Shown: positions 11,225 through 23,168 of the stretch, piece by piece
How positions within the stretch are numbered: position 1 is the stretch's first letter
Layout: every line of letters starts with the position of its first letter
Source of the DNA: Anolis sagrei
Lineage: Eukaryota > Chordata > Lepidosauria > Squamata > Anolidae
Direction of reading: 5' to 3'
NCBI RefSeq assembly: GCF_037176765.1
Contig: NC_090026.1
Location: 133,693,252-133,757,251, forward strand
Length of the DNA: 64,000 bases
The notes under the pieces: model-generated
The model's database searches: none
The model's input: the letters and a program-made list of their open reading frames with translations, nothing else
Told to the model about the DNA's origin: nothing
Translations under genes and position numbers: made by a program

Positions 11225-14200
11225 CCTATCCATCCATCCATCCATCCACCCATCTCTATCTTCAGTCTATCTAGACGTCCATCCATCTCTATGTATCCAT
11301 CCACCTTGTCTATCCATCCCCCTCTCTCTTCCATCCTCCCATCTCTATAGTCTATCTATCCACCCATCTCTATCCATCCATCCACCCACCCACTCATCTA
11401 TGTCTATCTATCCATCCATCTCTATCTTTGTATCTATCTATCCACCCACCCATCTTTATCTATACAACCATCTCTATACATCCACCCATCTCTATCTATC
11501 TGTCTGTCTGTCTACCTACCTACCTACCTATCCATCCATCCATCCATCCATCCATCCACCCATCTCTATCTTCAATCTATCCATCCATCTCTATGTATCC
11601 ATCCGTCTATCCATCCCCCTCTCTCTTCCATCCACCCATCTCTATAGTCTCTCTATCTATCCACCCATCTCTATCCACCCACCCACCCATCTCTGTCTAT
11701 CCATCCATCCATCCATCCATCCATCCATCCATCTCTATCTTTGTATCTATCTATCCACCCACCCATCTTTATCTATATCAAAATGGGGTTGGGCTGGATG
11801 GCCCATGAGGTCTCTTCCAACTCTAGGATTCTAGGATTCTATGAAGACGACCAGAAGAAAACAGGCTTGAAGAATCAACATGGAACTCTCGCAAAGCATG
11901 ATATGGGGCGGACCTGGCAGACGAAGTGAGGAAGCGGGAAGGCGCAGCTGGGGAACAATGGACAATGCAGGCCGTGCCCCATAAATCACACCACCTGAAA
12001 GGTGAATGTGAATGTCCTGAAGTCAAGAGAGTGGAACAACCTGTTGAAGAGTGACTTCAGGCTATAAAGGCAAGGGACGTCCAAGATCAAGCTGAACCGT
12101 GGCAACGAGACGTCCATCCTCTCGAAGAAGGCCGATCATCCTCATTTGGAGAGTGCGTGAGTGCGTGAGATGAGAGAACGAGAGCTCTCTCTCTCTCGAT
12201 ACGATTCTGATGGGTTTCTAATTGGATGATACTCAATAAATGTCACATGAACAGTGTTCAAACCAAGCATGGTCTCTGAAGTGCCTCATTGATCAAAGCT
12301 GCCTTACTATGCCTTGAACTCTGCATTAAAAGAACAGGAACCATTTGGGGTTCACTACAACGTTTCCCCATTGATGTGGGGAGTGTCCTGCTTAACGTGG
12401 TGAAAGAGAGGCGGAGAAGGGAGGGAAGGAGGGGGTCGCTCCGGAAGGAAGGAAGGTAGGCTCGGCTCACCTGGCACAGGTGCCGTCCTGCAGGAAAAGC
12501 CCACTGGGGCAAGCTGTGGAGGAGGGGTGAAAGGGAGAGAAAGATATGAGGGGAGGGTGGCAAGCAACCCCCCTCCACCCCTCAAGGAACCCCTCAGAGA
12601 AGAGCCAAGGGGTCCACCTGCAAGGAATGGGCCCTGAACTCAATGGCTCAACAGCCAGCCCCCCAGAATGGGCATCTCCATCCTCTGTCATTGGGGACCA
12701 AAGGCCAAGCCCCCCATGGATGGCAGAGGAAGGACTGCTGGTCCCCAAGGGCCTAAAGACCCCACCCCACCTGCGCAGGTGCGATCCATGGGACTGGCCT
12801 GGAGGAAGCCCGCCCGGCAAGCGCAATGGAGGAGGCCCTCCTGGGCGGAGCAGATGGTCGAGACAGGGTCGCAGGGGTCGAGGTCGCAGAGGCTCAGGCC
12901 TGAAGGGAGAGATGAGATGAGATGAAATGAGATGAGAGGCACCTTGCTGAAGTCGAACATGACCCTCCCCCCATTAGAGATAGTAACTTATAGTTTGCTA
13001 AGAGCAAGGACACCAGACTGGATAATAAGGGTTAAGCCTTGGTCAATTTGATGTGTATCGTTTAATCAAGGCTTTATACCCTATTTTCATATATTTATAG
13101 CAGAAGGTAACCAATTTATTACTGAAAATCATGCCACAAAAGTATTTGACTTTTTCCACCTGAGGCACACCTGGGCTCCTGATGGCCCCCCATCTCACAA
13201 ACAAGGGACTCTCTTTCCCCTCATGGATAGATTTCCCTTTATGGACACTGAGGGAGGGTAGTTGGGTTTACTCTCTGTATTATGACTTCTATATTTTCAT
13301 ATTTTCTCCTGTATTTCTATATTTCCCTTCATGTATCTGACCTTGCCCTGACCCTTTTTGCCCCCTTCCCATCTTCCCATCTCCTTGAGGAAAAATGTGT
13401 AAGGAAGTTGCCCTGATCCTGGAGGGGCAGAAATTAGCCATCACAAAGAACTCTTATCTATAGACATCCCTTGCTCCCATTGTTCCCCTGTCTGTGCTGG
13501 TAAAGAAAACATGGATTATGTTTATTGCCACCCATCACAGGACAATAGACTGGATTGCAGGCCTTTCTAGGACTCGCCAGGCATTGGGACATTTCCTGAG
13601 TTTCCATAATCCACTCAAGAATGCATTGTATTCCTTGTCCCACCTCTCTCCCTCCTGATTTGCCAATGCGCCAAAGTGGCAGGAGCCTTCTGATTCGCCC
13701 ACACACTCAGAGGGTGGCCAAGCCTCCTCCCAGCTGTTGGGGCATCAGCCAATCACTTTTCAGCCAGGCGGAGGGCAGGGAGCGAGGAGAATTGAAACCC
13801 ACAACTCTGTATTTTCTATAAAAATGCCATTTATTTCTGTAACCACATGCTTTGCTTGGCGAATGATTGCTGCTTTGCATCCTTTTCAGTTGAATCGCTA
13901 ATAAACCTCGGTGGCACTTCCTTCAACTTGGTGAGACCTTTTATTGGGAAAATCAGGGAGAAATATTGGGTGCTTCTCTGTCTCGCCAGGGCAACGAACT
14001 CTTTGAGGAGTCTGATTGGTCGGACCCCTAAATTCCAGCTCTATACCATTGCCAGAAAGGAAAGCCAAGCCCCTCTTCCTCCTCACAATGCCCCCCCTTT
14101 CCCTCTTAGGACCTGAACGCTGAAACCTCTGACCTGGGGTGGGATGGGGTGGGGGAGGTAGACAGGAGTGACCCCTGCCTTGGCTTCCACTCACTCTGGT

Positions 14201-17200
14201 AGGTGTCCATGTCCACTTGGCGCAGGAAGACGCAGGCCAGGCTATGGCTGAGGGGGCTGCTCCTGTCACGGCACTGCGCCCAGAAGGCAGCAAGGGCCCC
14301 CTCCACCTCCTGGACCGTGGCCGGGATCCAGGCCGAGAAGTGGTGGGTCAGAGTCACCTCCGGACCGGGCCACCTGTGGAGGGGCAGATGGTGTTGCGCC
14401 TCAGCCAGAGATCCCCTTGCCCCTTAGCATCAACCAGGACTCCAAAGCAATAATACAACAGCTTATTAAATAAGGGAAAAGTCACCAAAAGGGATAAGAA
14501 AGGGAAAATCCAATCAGTAATCAGAAAAAGTAGTCCATAAGTAAAAGGAAAAAACCAATCAAGCTGGTGAGGAATCATAGAATCCTAGAGTTGGAGGAGA
14601 CCTGGTAGGCCAGGGGTAGGGAACCTTCGGCCCTCCAGGTGTGATGGACTTCAACTCCCACAATTCCTTGAGGCTCGGCATTCGCCCCAAAGGCTTACAC
14701 GAGCCTCAAGGAATTGTGGGAGTTGAAGTCCACCACACCTTCGCCATCCAGTCCAACCCCATTCTGCCAAGAAGCAGGAATATTGCATTCAAATCACCCC
14801 TGACAGATGGCCAACCAGCCTCTGTTTCAAAGCTTCAAAAGAAGGAGCCTCCACCACACTCTGGGGCAGAGAGTTCCACTGCTGAACGGCTCTCACAGTC
14901 AAGAAGTTCTTCTTCATATTCAGGTGGAATCTCCTCTCTTGTAGTTTGAAGCCATTCCTCCATTGCGTCCTAGTCTCCAGGGAAGCAGAAAGGAAGCTTG
15001 CTCCCTCCTCCTCCCTGTGGCTTCCTCTCACATATTTATACATGGCTATCGTATCTCCTCTCATCCTTCTCTTCTTCAGGCTAAACATGCCCAGCTCCTT
15101 AAGCTGCTCCTCATAGGGCTTGTTCTCCAGACCCTTGGTCCTTTGAGTCGCCCTCCTCTGGATACATTCCAGCTTAGAGTCAATATCTCTCTTGAATTGT
15201 GGTGCCCAGAATTGGACACAATATTCCAGGAGTAAAACACTTCAAAGAGAATAAGTCAAATAATCCAAAAGGTACAGGAAAAACAAGAGTCATAACATGA
15301 GCATGAATCCAGGGCAGCAGAAATCAAAACATGAACATGAGTCCAGAAAACCCACAAACTTTGGCTAAAACACGAACTGGAAACAGGACTAGAGATCCTC
15401 ACTACCTCACAGTGTTGCCTGATCTGAAGGTTCAAAGAAGCGCACTCTCATTTAAGGACTGCAAAACATGAATGCATTTCTTTGGCCTTGACTTTCTGAC
15501 TTCCTCTGAGCTTCCTTCTCACGAAGCCTTTTGAATTTCCTAAGCTGAATGTTTTGCTCCCTCAAAACAAGCCTGGCACCCCTGTCGAACACACCTGCTC
15601 TCTCAGGTGAACTATCCCGGCCTTCCAGGCCTTTATCAGGAGTTGCTCTGCTACCTGTAGGCAAAAAGTCATCTCCACCATTCACAGTCTCCCCTGACCG
15701 TTGAACTCCAAAATAGTTTCATTTCCAAGTCCCATCTCACAGACAGAATCTTGATCTAAAATCCTCTCAGTTCCCTCAGTGAAAGAACCATCTACCACTC
15801 TCCAAAGGCCCTCCAGGCTATGGAATCCCGATCTCATCTACATGTATGTGAACCACAACAGATGGGCAGCAGAGGACGAGAAGGATGGACGGCATGATTA
15901 ACCACCTGTGGCTCAGTATTCACCTGGGAAATGCTGGGGGGGGGGGTAGTGAAACATACCCCCCCACACCCTCATTGTCCAGTTGGTTCCCAACTTACTT
16001 CATCTCCTGGACAGATGTTCCCAGATAGCCATCCAGGTGTCCTAAGATGCGCTGGAACTGTTGGGGTGGATGGAGAGAGTATAAGGGGGGGGGAGCTGGG
16101 TGGTGTGTCAATTTTACCTCTGACCCCCCCCCCCAGTACGCTCCCCCCAATTCCTGCCCCTCGTCTCTCTGGCCCACCCCCAGTGCTGCTAACCCAGTGC
16201 CTCTCACCTCTCTGGACCACTGTGGAGGAAGACCGGCCAGGTGCCAGGGAGGGGCATGGGGCCAGGCCAGGGGGGAGCAAGCCCCAAAGGAAGGGGGGAT
16301 GTGGGGAGGGGGTCCTCACCAAGCTCCGGAGCTGGAAGTCCACCTGCTCCTCTGAGGGGGCTTCCAAGGGGGGCAGTGGAGGTGGTGGGAGCAGCAGCAG
16401 CAGGCGGGCAGCGAAGACCCTGGCTTCATGGGTGAGAGGAGCAGGCAGTGGTGGTCTTTTAAAATGGGGAGTGGGTAGCCTGGGAGGGCTTGGCCCCAAC
16501 CCCCAGGTGTGCCCCCTCCCTCCCCCTTGATTTACCTGGAATGCAGCCCAGGGTAGGGTGCAGGTGGTAGCCCAGCCCACAGTGGCAGAACCTGCGCCCA
16601 GACCCTTCCTCCTCTTCCTCCTCCTCCTTCTTGCAATGGCTCCACGGAGGGCAGTCCCCCTCCCCTTTGCAGGCCAGGGGGGGCTCTGGTGGGGAGGGGG
16701 GCAAAGAATGCATCACTATACAGGGCTGGAAGAAGTGTGAGAGGCCCACCTCAAAGGGCTGGTGGTGGAGCCTGGAAATGGGGGCTGTGGGGAGGTCAGA
16801 AGAGATGACCTCCCCATGTTCCCCATCACTTGCTGTTATGGTCCCCCCCTTGGCCTTGCTCCAGGTGCTCCTTCTTCCCCTTGACCAACCTGTGGCCACT
16901 CACCTATCACCCCCATGGGCCGATCCACTGTCGTCCATTCAGTCACAGTCTCCATGGTGGTGGGAACAGTCCAGGTGGTGGAGCCCACGCCCGTTGACCA
17001 GTTGGCTATGATGTCCTCTAAAAGAGGGAGGGGAGGGTGGCGGGAATTGGGGAGGGGGCAACAGCCTTTGTGTCATGCCATGTTTGGTGAGCCCCAGAAG
17101 GACGTGGCTTCTGGTGGGCGAGGCTGCAAGGCAGGCATTCACACTCAAGCACTTGCAGGTGAAGGAAAGGCCTTGGGCAGGGGCAGGTGCAAAGGGACTT

Positions 17201-17244
17201 TCCTTCAGCTGCAAGTGCTTGAGAGTGAGTGCATCATAATTATT

Positions 17245-17279
<35 letters not shown>

Positions 17280-20200
17280 TATTAGAAACACAACAAGATG
17301 AGTCCACAGCCTTATTATTATTATTATTATTACTATTATGGGCATATAGAATCATAGAATCATAGAATCAAAGAGTTGGAAGAGACCTCATGGGCCATCC
17401 AGTCCAACCCCATTCTGCCAAGAAGCAGGAATATTGCATTCAAATCACCCCTGACAGATGGCCATCCAGCCTCTGCTTAAAAGCTTCCAAAGAAGGAGCC
17501 TCCACCACACTCCGGGGCAGAGAGTTCCACTGCTGAACGGCTCTCACAGTCAGGAAGTTCTTCCTCATGTTCAGGTGGAATCTCCTCTCTTGTAGTTTGA
17601 AGCCGTTGTTCTGCGTCCTAGTCTCCATGGAAGCAGAAAACAAGCTTGCTCCCTCCTCCCTGTGGCTTCCTCTCACATATTTATACATGGCTATCATATC
17701 TCCTCTCAGCCTTCTCTTCTTCAGGCTAAACATGCCCAGTTCCCTAAGCCGCTCCTCATAGGGCTTGTTCTCCAGACCCTTGATCTGCTCCCTCCTCCCT
17801 GTGGCTTCCTCTCACATATTTATACATGGATATCATGTCTCCTCTCAGCCTTCTCTTCTTCAGGCTAAACATGCCCAGTTCCCTAAGCCGCTCCTCATAG
17901 GCAGAGGCGGCCCTAGGTAATTTTCAATGGTAAGCAAAGAGTATTTTGGCGCCCCCCCCCCCCAAAAAAAACAACAATTACACACACACACATATATATG
18001 GGCATGGACAAATTTTGGTCCTCCAGGGGTTTTGGACTTCAACTCCCACCATTCCTAACAGCCTCTGGCCCCTTCCTTTCACCCGTTTCCTGCTTAAGTG
18101 GCTGAGGGGGAAAAGGAAAGGGCCTGAGGCTGTTAAGAATGGTGGGAATTGAAGTCCAAAACCCCTGGAGGGCCAGAATTTACCCACACCTGGTGTAGAG
18201 CCAGCCTATATCTTTGCATACAAACATTAGCATGAGTCATGGAAATTGGGTGTTTTGAGTGTGTCATGTTCTTGCGAGTAACACTACAATTCCAAAAATC
18301 TGGTGATGCACTCTCCACTGTGAGTGAAGGAGAGGCCAAAGAGCAATGGAAAGCCAAGACTTTGTCCTGAGGTTCTCTCTTCTTGGAAAGTCCAGTTTTG
18401 CACTAACACAGCCACATGACCTGCAGCATCTCCCGAAAGCCTCGTTTTACAAGGCGAAGGACGGCTTGGGAAAGGGTGGGGAAGAAAGCAGGGTGCCAAG
18501 GCACGCAAGAGTACTCACAAACTGCCCAAGAAAAGGCTGAGGACAGAGGCCAGACACTTTGGAAAAGTCAAAGGGTGCATCTACACTGTAGAAGCAAAGC
18601 AGTTTGACACCACTTTAACTGCCGTGCCTCAATGCTCTGGAATCCTGGGAGTTTAAGATTTGTAAGGTCTTGAGCCATCTTTTCCAAAGACTAGTGCTTC
18701 ACCAGCCTACTAGGTGCATATACACTGTAGCCTTAATGCAGTTTCATAGACTCCTAGAGTTGGAAGAGACCTCATAGGCCATCCAGTCCAACCCCCTATG
18801 ATGAAAATAGTCTCATCCATGCACAGAGGCACTCTCTTAAGGACCTCAATTGGATGGCCATAAAGATACTTGCTACGTCCCTGCCATACTTGCTTTTTTT
18901 TTTTTTGTCGTGTCAGGAGCAACTGCTTCTGTTGTGAGAGAATTGGCCGTATGCAAGGACGTTGCCCAGGGGATGCCCGGATGATTTTGATGTTTTATCA
19001 TCCTAGTGAGAGGCTTCTCTCATGTCCCCGCATGAGGAGCTGGAGCTAATAGAGGGAGCTCATCCGCCTCTCCCCAGATTTGAACCTGCGACCTGTCGGT
19101 CTTCAGTCCTGCCGGCACAGTGCTTTAACCCACTGCGCCACTTGCTGAATGCCTTGGTCCCTCACCAAACTACAATACTTTAGCCTTCTTTGTAAGTGCT
19201 GGTGCTCCACTAAACTACACTTCTCCAGGATTCCATAGCATTGACTCCTGGCACCTAAAAGTGGGGTCATAATGCATTAACTTTACAGTGTTAGATGCAC
19301 CCAAGGTTTTTAGCCTTTCTTACTAAAATGCTGCCTCACCAAAAAAAAATTTATGTGTCAGGAGTGATTTGAGAAACTGAAATTCCTGGTATTGAGCCAT
19401 GGCTGTTAAAAGTCAGCCAGACTACATTCATTGGACAGTGGAGATGCACTCTGAGTTGCAATGAAAATACAGTTTTACCTATACAGAGAGGGTAAGACTC
19501 TTCCTTAGGACCTCATTTGGATGGCCATAACGATTGCAATACTTGTAACAGAGTGCTGGTGCCTCACCAAAACACAAGTCCTAGCATTGAGCCATGGCAA
19601 TTAAAAGCGAGACTCAACTGCATTAATTCTACAGTGTGGAAGCACCCAACATCTCTCAGAATTCCCTAGCATTGAGCCATGGCACTTAAAATTGGCGCCA
19701 ACTCAGACATGGACAAGTTTTGACCCTCTGGGTGTTTTGGACTTCAACTCCCACCATTCCTAACAGCCTCAGGTGCTTGAACAGCCTTTTCCTTTTCAGC
19801 CGCTTAAGCAGGAAAAGGGAGGAAAGGAAGGGGCCTGAGGCTGTTAGGAATGATGGCAGTTGAAGTCCAAAATGCCTAGAGGGCCAAAGTTTGCCAATGT
19901 CAGGGCTAACTTCATTAATTCTAAACTGTTGATGCACCTAAGATCTTTAGCCTTCTTTACCAAAGTGTCCTGGTGCCTCCAGGATTCCCTAGTATTTATT
20001 TATTTATGGTATCAGACCAAACCAAGGGTACCTTTGTACTGTATTTAAAAGAAAACATGCACACAATCAAAGTTTGAAAACTTGGCATTATATTATATAA
20101 TTTATTTATTTATGGCATTTATATGCCGCCCTTCTCACCCCGAAGGGGACTCAGAGTGGCTTGCAAGATATATATGCATACAATATATTATAATATTATT

Positions 20201-22364
20201 AGTAATATTAAATGTAATATAAAATATATTATATTTTATATTACTGGGAGCCCCCGGTGGTGCAGTGGGTTAAAGCACTAAGCTGCTAAGCTTGTTGACC
20301 AAAAGGTCGCAGGATCGAATCCAGAGAGTGGCATGAGCTTCTGCTGTTAGCCCCAGCTTCTGCCAACCTAGCAGTTTGAAAACATGCAAATGTGAGTAGA
20401 TCAATAGTATCGCTCTGGTGAGAAGGTAATGGTGCTCCATGCAGTCATGCTTCCCACATGACTTTGGAGGTGTCTACGGACAATGCCAGCTCTTTGGCTT
20501 AGAAATGGAGATGAGCATCAACCCCCAGAGTTGGACACGCTGGACTTAATGTCAGGGGAAAACCTTTACCTTTACTATAAAATATATAATTATTATTTTG
20601 TATTATTATTAGTAGTATTATATTATATTACATTATAATATTATAAATATTATATGAACACACAATATTAAATATCCTGGACTGGCTGGAAAGCCTGGGG
20701 CTGGATTTCAAGCCTTTTGCAGAAACCACAGCTCGTGGAGAGGGAGAGGGGGAAGGGGGAGAAACTTGGGAAACTAGGAAACACTCCATATTCCCCAGAT
20801 CTGACCCTTTACAAACCTCGAGAGCTTCGGGGGAAGATCTCGACGGAAAGTCTCTCCTTCCACGGGAGAAAAGGACGCAGGAGGGAGAAGGGAAAGGAAG
20901 AGAAAAGAAGGGGAGCCTGCTCTTGAAAAGGATGAGGGTAGAGAGAGAGAGAGAGAGAGAGAAGGAAGGGGAAAGGAAAGGAAGGGAATCCTGCTCTTGG
21001 AAAGGCCGTGGGGAGAGAGAGAGAGAGAAGGTAAGGGAAGAGAAAAGAAGGGGAGCCTGCTCTTGAAAAGGATGGGGGGGGGGGGGAGAGAGAAAAAGAG
21101 AGAGAGAGAGAGAGAAGGAAGGGGAAAGGAAAGGAAGGGAATCCTGCTCTTGGAAAGGCCGTGGGGAGAGAGAGAGAGAGAGAGAAGGGAAGGGAAGCCT
21201 GCTCTTCGGGCAAACCATTTGCTGCAAGCCAAAGAGAAGCAGGCGGGAGCAACAACAAAGAGTTCAGTCCCTGAAGGCAACACACCAACACCTCAGGACT
21301 CCTCCGGACACCAGGGAGAAATCTCTGCTCGTCCCAAAGTAGTGGGAGGAGGAAGAGAACGAAGAGGAGAAGCCATATTCCAAGCCTTTCCTCCCCAAAA
21401 CATTGCAGAAAAGTAACCAAATGGGAATGAGTTTCCCACACCAAGTCACGGATTGTGGCCAAACTGAGACTACAACTCCCGAACCCAATGGAGGGGAAAG
21501 ACAGGCAGAAGAGGCGTCTCTCCCTTTGCCCCTCCCACGGCTCTCCTTTTGTCCACTTTGCTCCCTCTTCTCTCGCCAGCCCTCCCCAGGCCAGGAAGCG
21601 CCATATTGATCTTCCTCATGCTCTCCACCGAGTCCCCCGTCAGTTCTCGTTTCCCCCGGAGGCCAAGCGAGGGAGCTCAAGGGCGCCCCCCTGCGCCCCC
21701 CCCCAAGACGCGCACTCTAAGCAAAAGTGTAATTTGCCTTGAGCCGCCTCTGGAGGCAGAGAAAGATTGCGACTCGCAACTGTGGAGGGGCATTTACAGA
21801 GGCGCCCCCGGCGCCCCTGGAAAAACAAACTATTCAGCAACCGCTTACTTAGCGTAATGGAAGAACCGCCCCTGTCATAGGGCTTGTTCTCCAGACCCTT
21901 GATCATTTGAGTCGCCCTCCTCTGGACACATTCCAGCTTGTCAATATCTCTCTTGAATTGTGGTGCCCAGAATTGGACACAGTATTCCAGATGTGGTCTA
22001 ACCAAAGCAGAATAGAGGGGTAGCATGACTTCCCTAGATCTAGACACTATGCTCCTATTGATGCAGGCCAAAATCCCATTGGCTTTTTTTGCCGCCACAT
22101 CACATTGTTGGCTCATGTTTAACTTCCTCCCCACGAGGACTCCAAGATCTTTTTCACACGTACTGCTCTCAAGCCAGGCATTGTACCCCATTCTGTATCT
22201 TTGCATTTCATTTTTTCTGCCAAAGTGGAGTATCTTGCATTTGTCATTATTGTTATTATTATTATTATTATTATTTGAAACACAACAAGATGAGTCCACA
22301 GCATCATCATCATCATCATCATCATTATTATTATTATTTGAAACAGAACAAGATGAGCCCACAG

Positions 22365-22403
<39 letters not shown>

Positions 22404-22450
22404 GGGCATATTATTATTATTATTTGAAACACAACAAGATGAGTCCACAG

Positions 22451-22483
<33 letters not shown>

Positions 22484-22712
22484 GGGCACATTATTATTAT
22501 TATTTGAAACACAACAAGATGAGTCTACAGCATTATTATTATTATTATTATTATTATTAGATACACAACAAGATGAGTCCACAGCATTATTAATATTATT
22601 ATTATTATTGGCATATTATTATTATTACTATTATTTGAAACACAACAAGATGAGTCCACATCATCATCATCATCATTATTATTATTTGAAACAGAACAAG
22701 ATGAGCCCACAG

Positions 22713-22747
<35 letters not shown>

Positions 22748-23131
22748 GAAATACAACAAGATGAGCCCACAGCATTATTATTATTATTATTATTATTATT
22801 GGCATATTATTATTATTATTATTATTTGAAACACAAGATGAGCCCACAGCATTATTATTATTATTATTGACATATTATTATTACTATTATTACTATTATT
22901 TGAAACACAACAAGATGAGTCCACAGCATTATTATTATTATTATTATTATTATTTGAAATCCAACAAGATGAGCCCACAGCATTATTATTATTATTATGG
23001 ACATATTATTATTACTATAATTACTATTATTTGAAACACAACAAGATGAGGCCACAGCATTATTATTATTATTATGGGCATATTACTATTATTACTATTA
23101 TTAGAAACACAACAAGATGAGCCCACAGCAG

Positions 23132-23168
<37 letters not shown>

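Larger units (their letters stand above)
14392..15860 (-). mobile_element. Solo LTR, family B, copy 1, with CR1 and MITE nested inside
   Basis: In plus orientation it runs from TGTTGCGCC to CCACAACA and is flanked by a perfect 5-bp duplication GATGG (14,387-14,391 and 15,861-15,865). A CR1 (14,574-15,230) sits inside; without it the LTR is about 810 bp, close to the 802 bp of copy 2 at 46,564. Gypsy or ERV type; no internal genes. It lies 18 bp from the exon 6 splice acceptor of the EGF-SEA gene. Confidence 0.8.
18570..19985. repeat. Diverged copies of one unclassified repeat
   Basis: Words such as GCATCTACACTGTAGAA, ATTAATTCTACAGTGT and ATTGAGCCATGGC with AATCCTGGGAG recur many times, e.g. 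near 18,575, 18,715, 19,205, 19,430, 19,560 and 19,640. This looks like repeated insertion or tandem growth of a small DNA element. A SINE (18,892) and a MITE (19,700) sit among them. Confidence 0.5.
17902..21874. mobile_element. hAT-like DNA transposon of 3,973 bp inserted in a CR1
   Basis: Ends are CAGAGGCGG (left) and CCGCCCCTG (right), an inverted repeat with one mismatch. TCATAGG occurs on both sides (17,895-17,901 and 21,875-21,881), as expected from a 7-8 bp target duplication, and the interrupted CR1 reads on across the join. No transposase frame is seen; the inside holds MITEs, two SINEs, an L2 end and a GA-rich minisatellite, so it is non-autonomous or gutted. hAT is inferred from TIR style and duplication size. 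Confidence 0.7.

Noticed and set aside
10723-11834. Further long YLSI/HPSI open frames
   Set aside because: Same tetranucleotide effect in intron 8 of the EGF-SEA gene.
15931-16580. Overlapping frames of about 200 codons on both strands
   Set aside because: The plus frame is a shadow. Only short parts of the minus frame (exons 4 and 5) are coding; the rest is intron with Pro/Gly-rich low complexity.
18892-19145. tRNA-like A and B boxes, considered as a tRNA gene
   Set aside because: The promoter boxes belong to a SINE with a body and poly-A tail; no cloverleaf with anticodon arm could be drawn.
20628-21462. Leu/Ser/Pro-rich minus-strand frames up to 217 codons, which might suggest secreted proteins
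   Set aside because: They read the GAGAGA minisatellite in reverse; the hydrophobic runs are repeats of LSLSLS.
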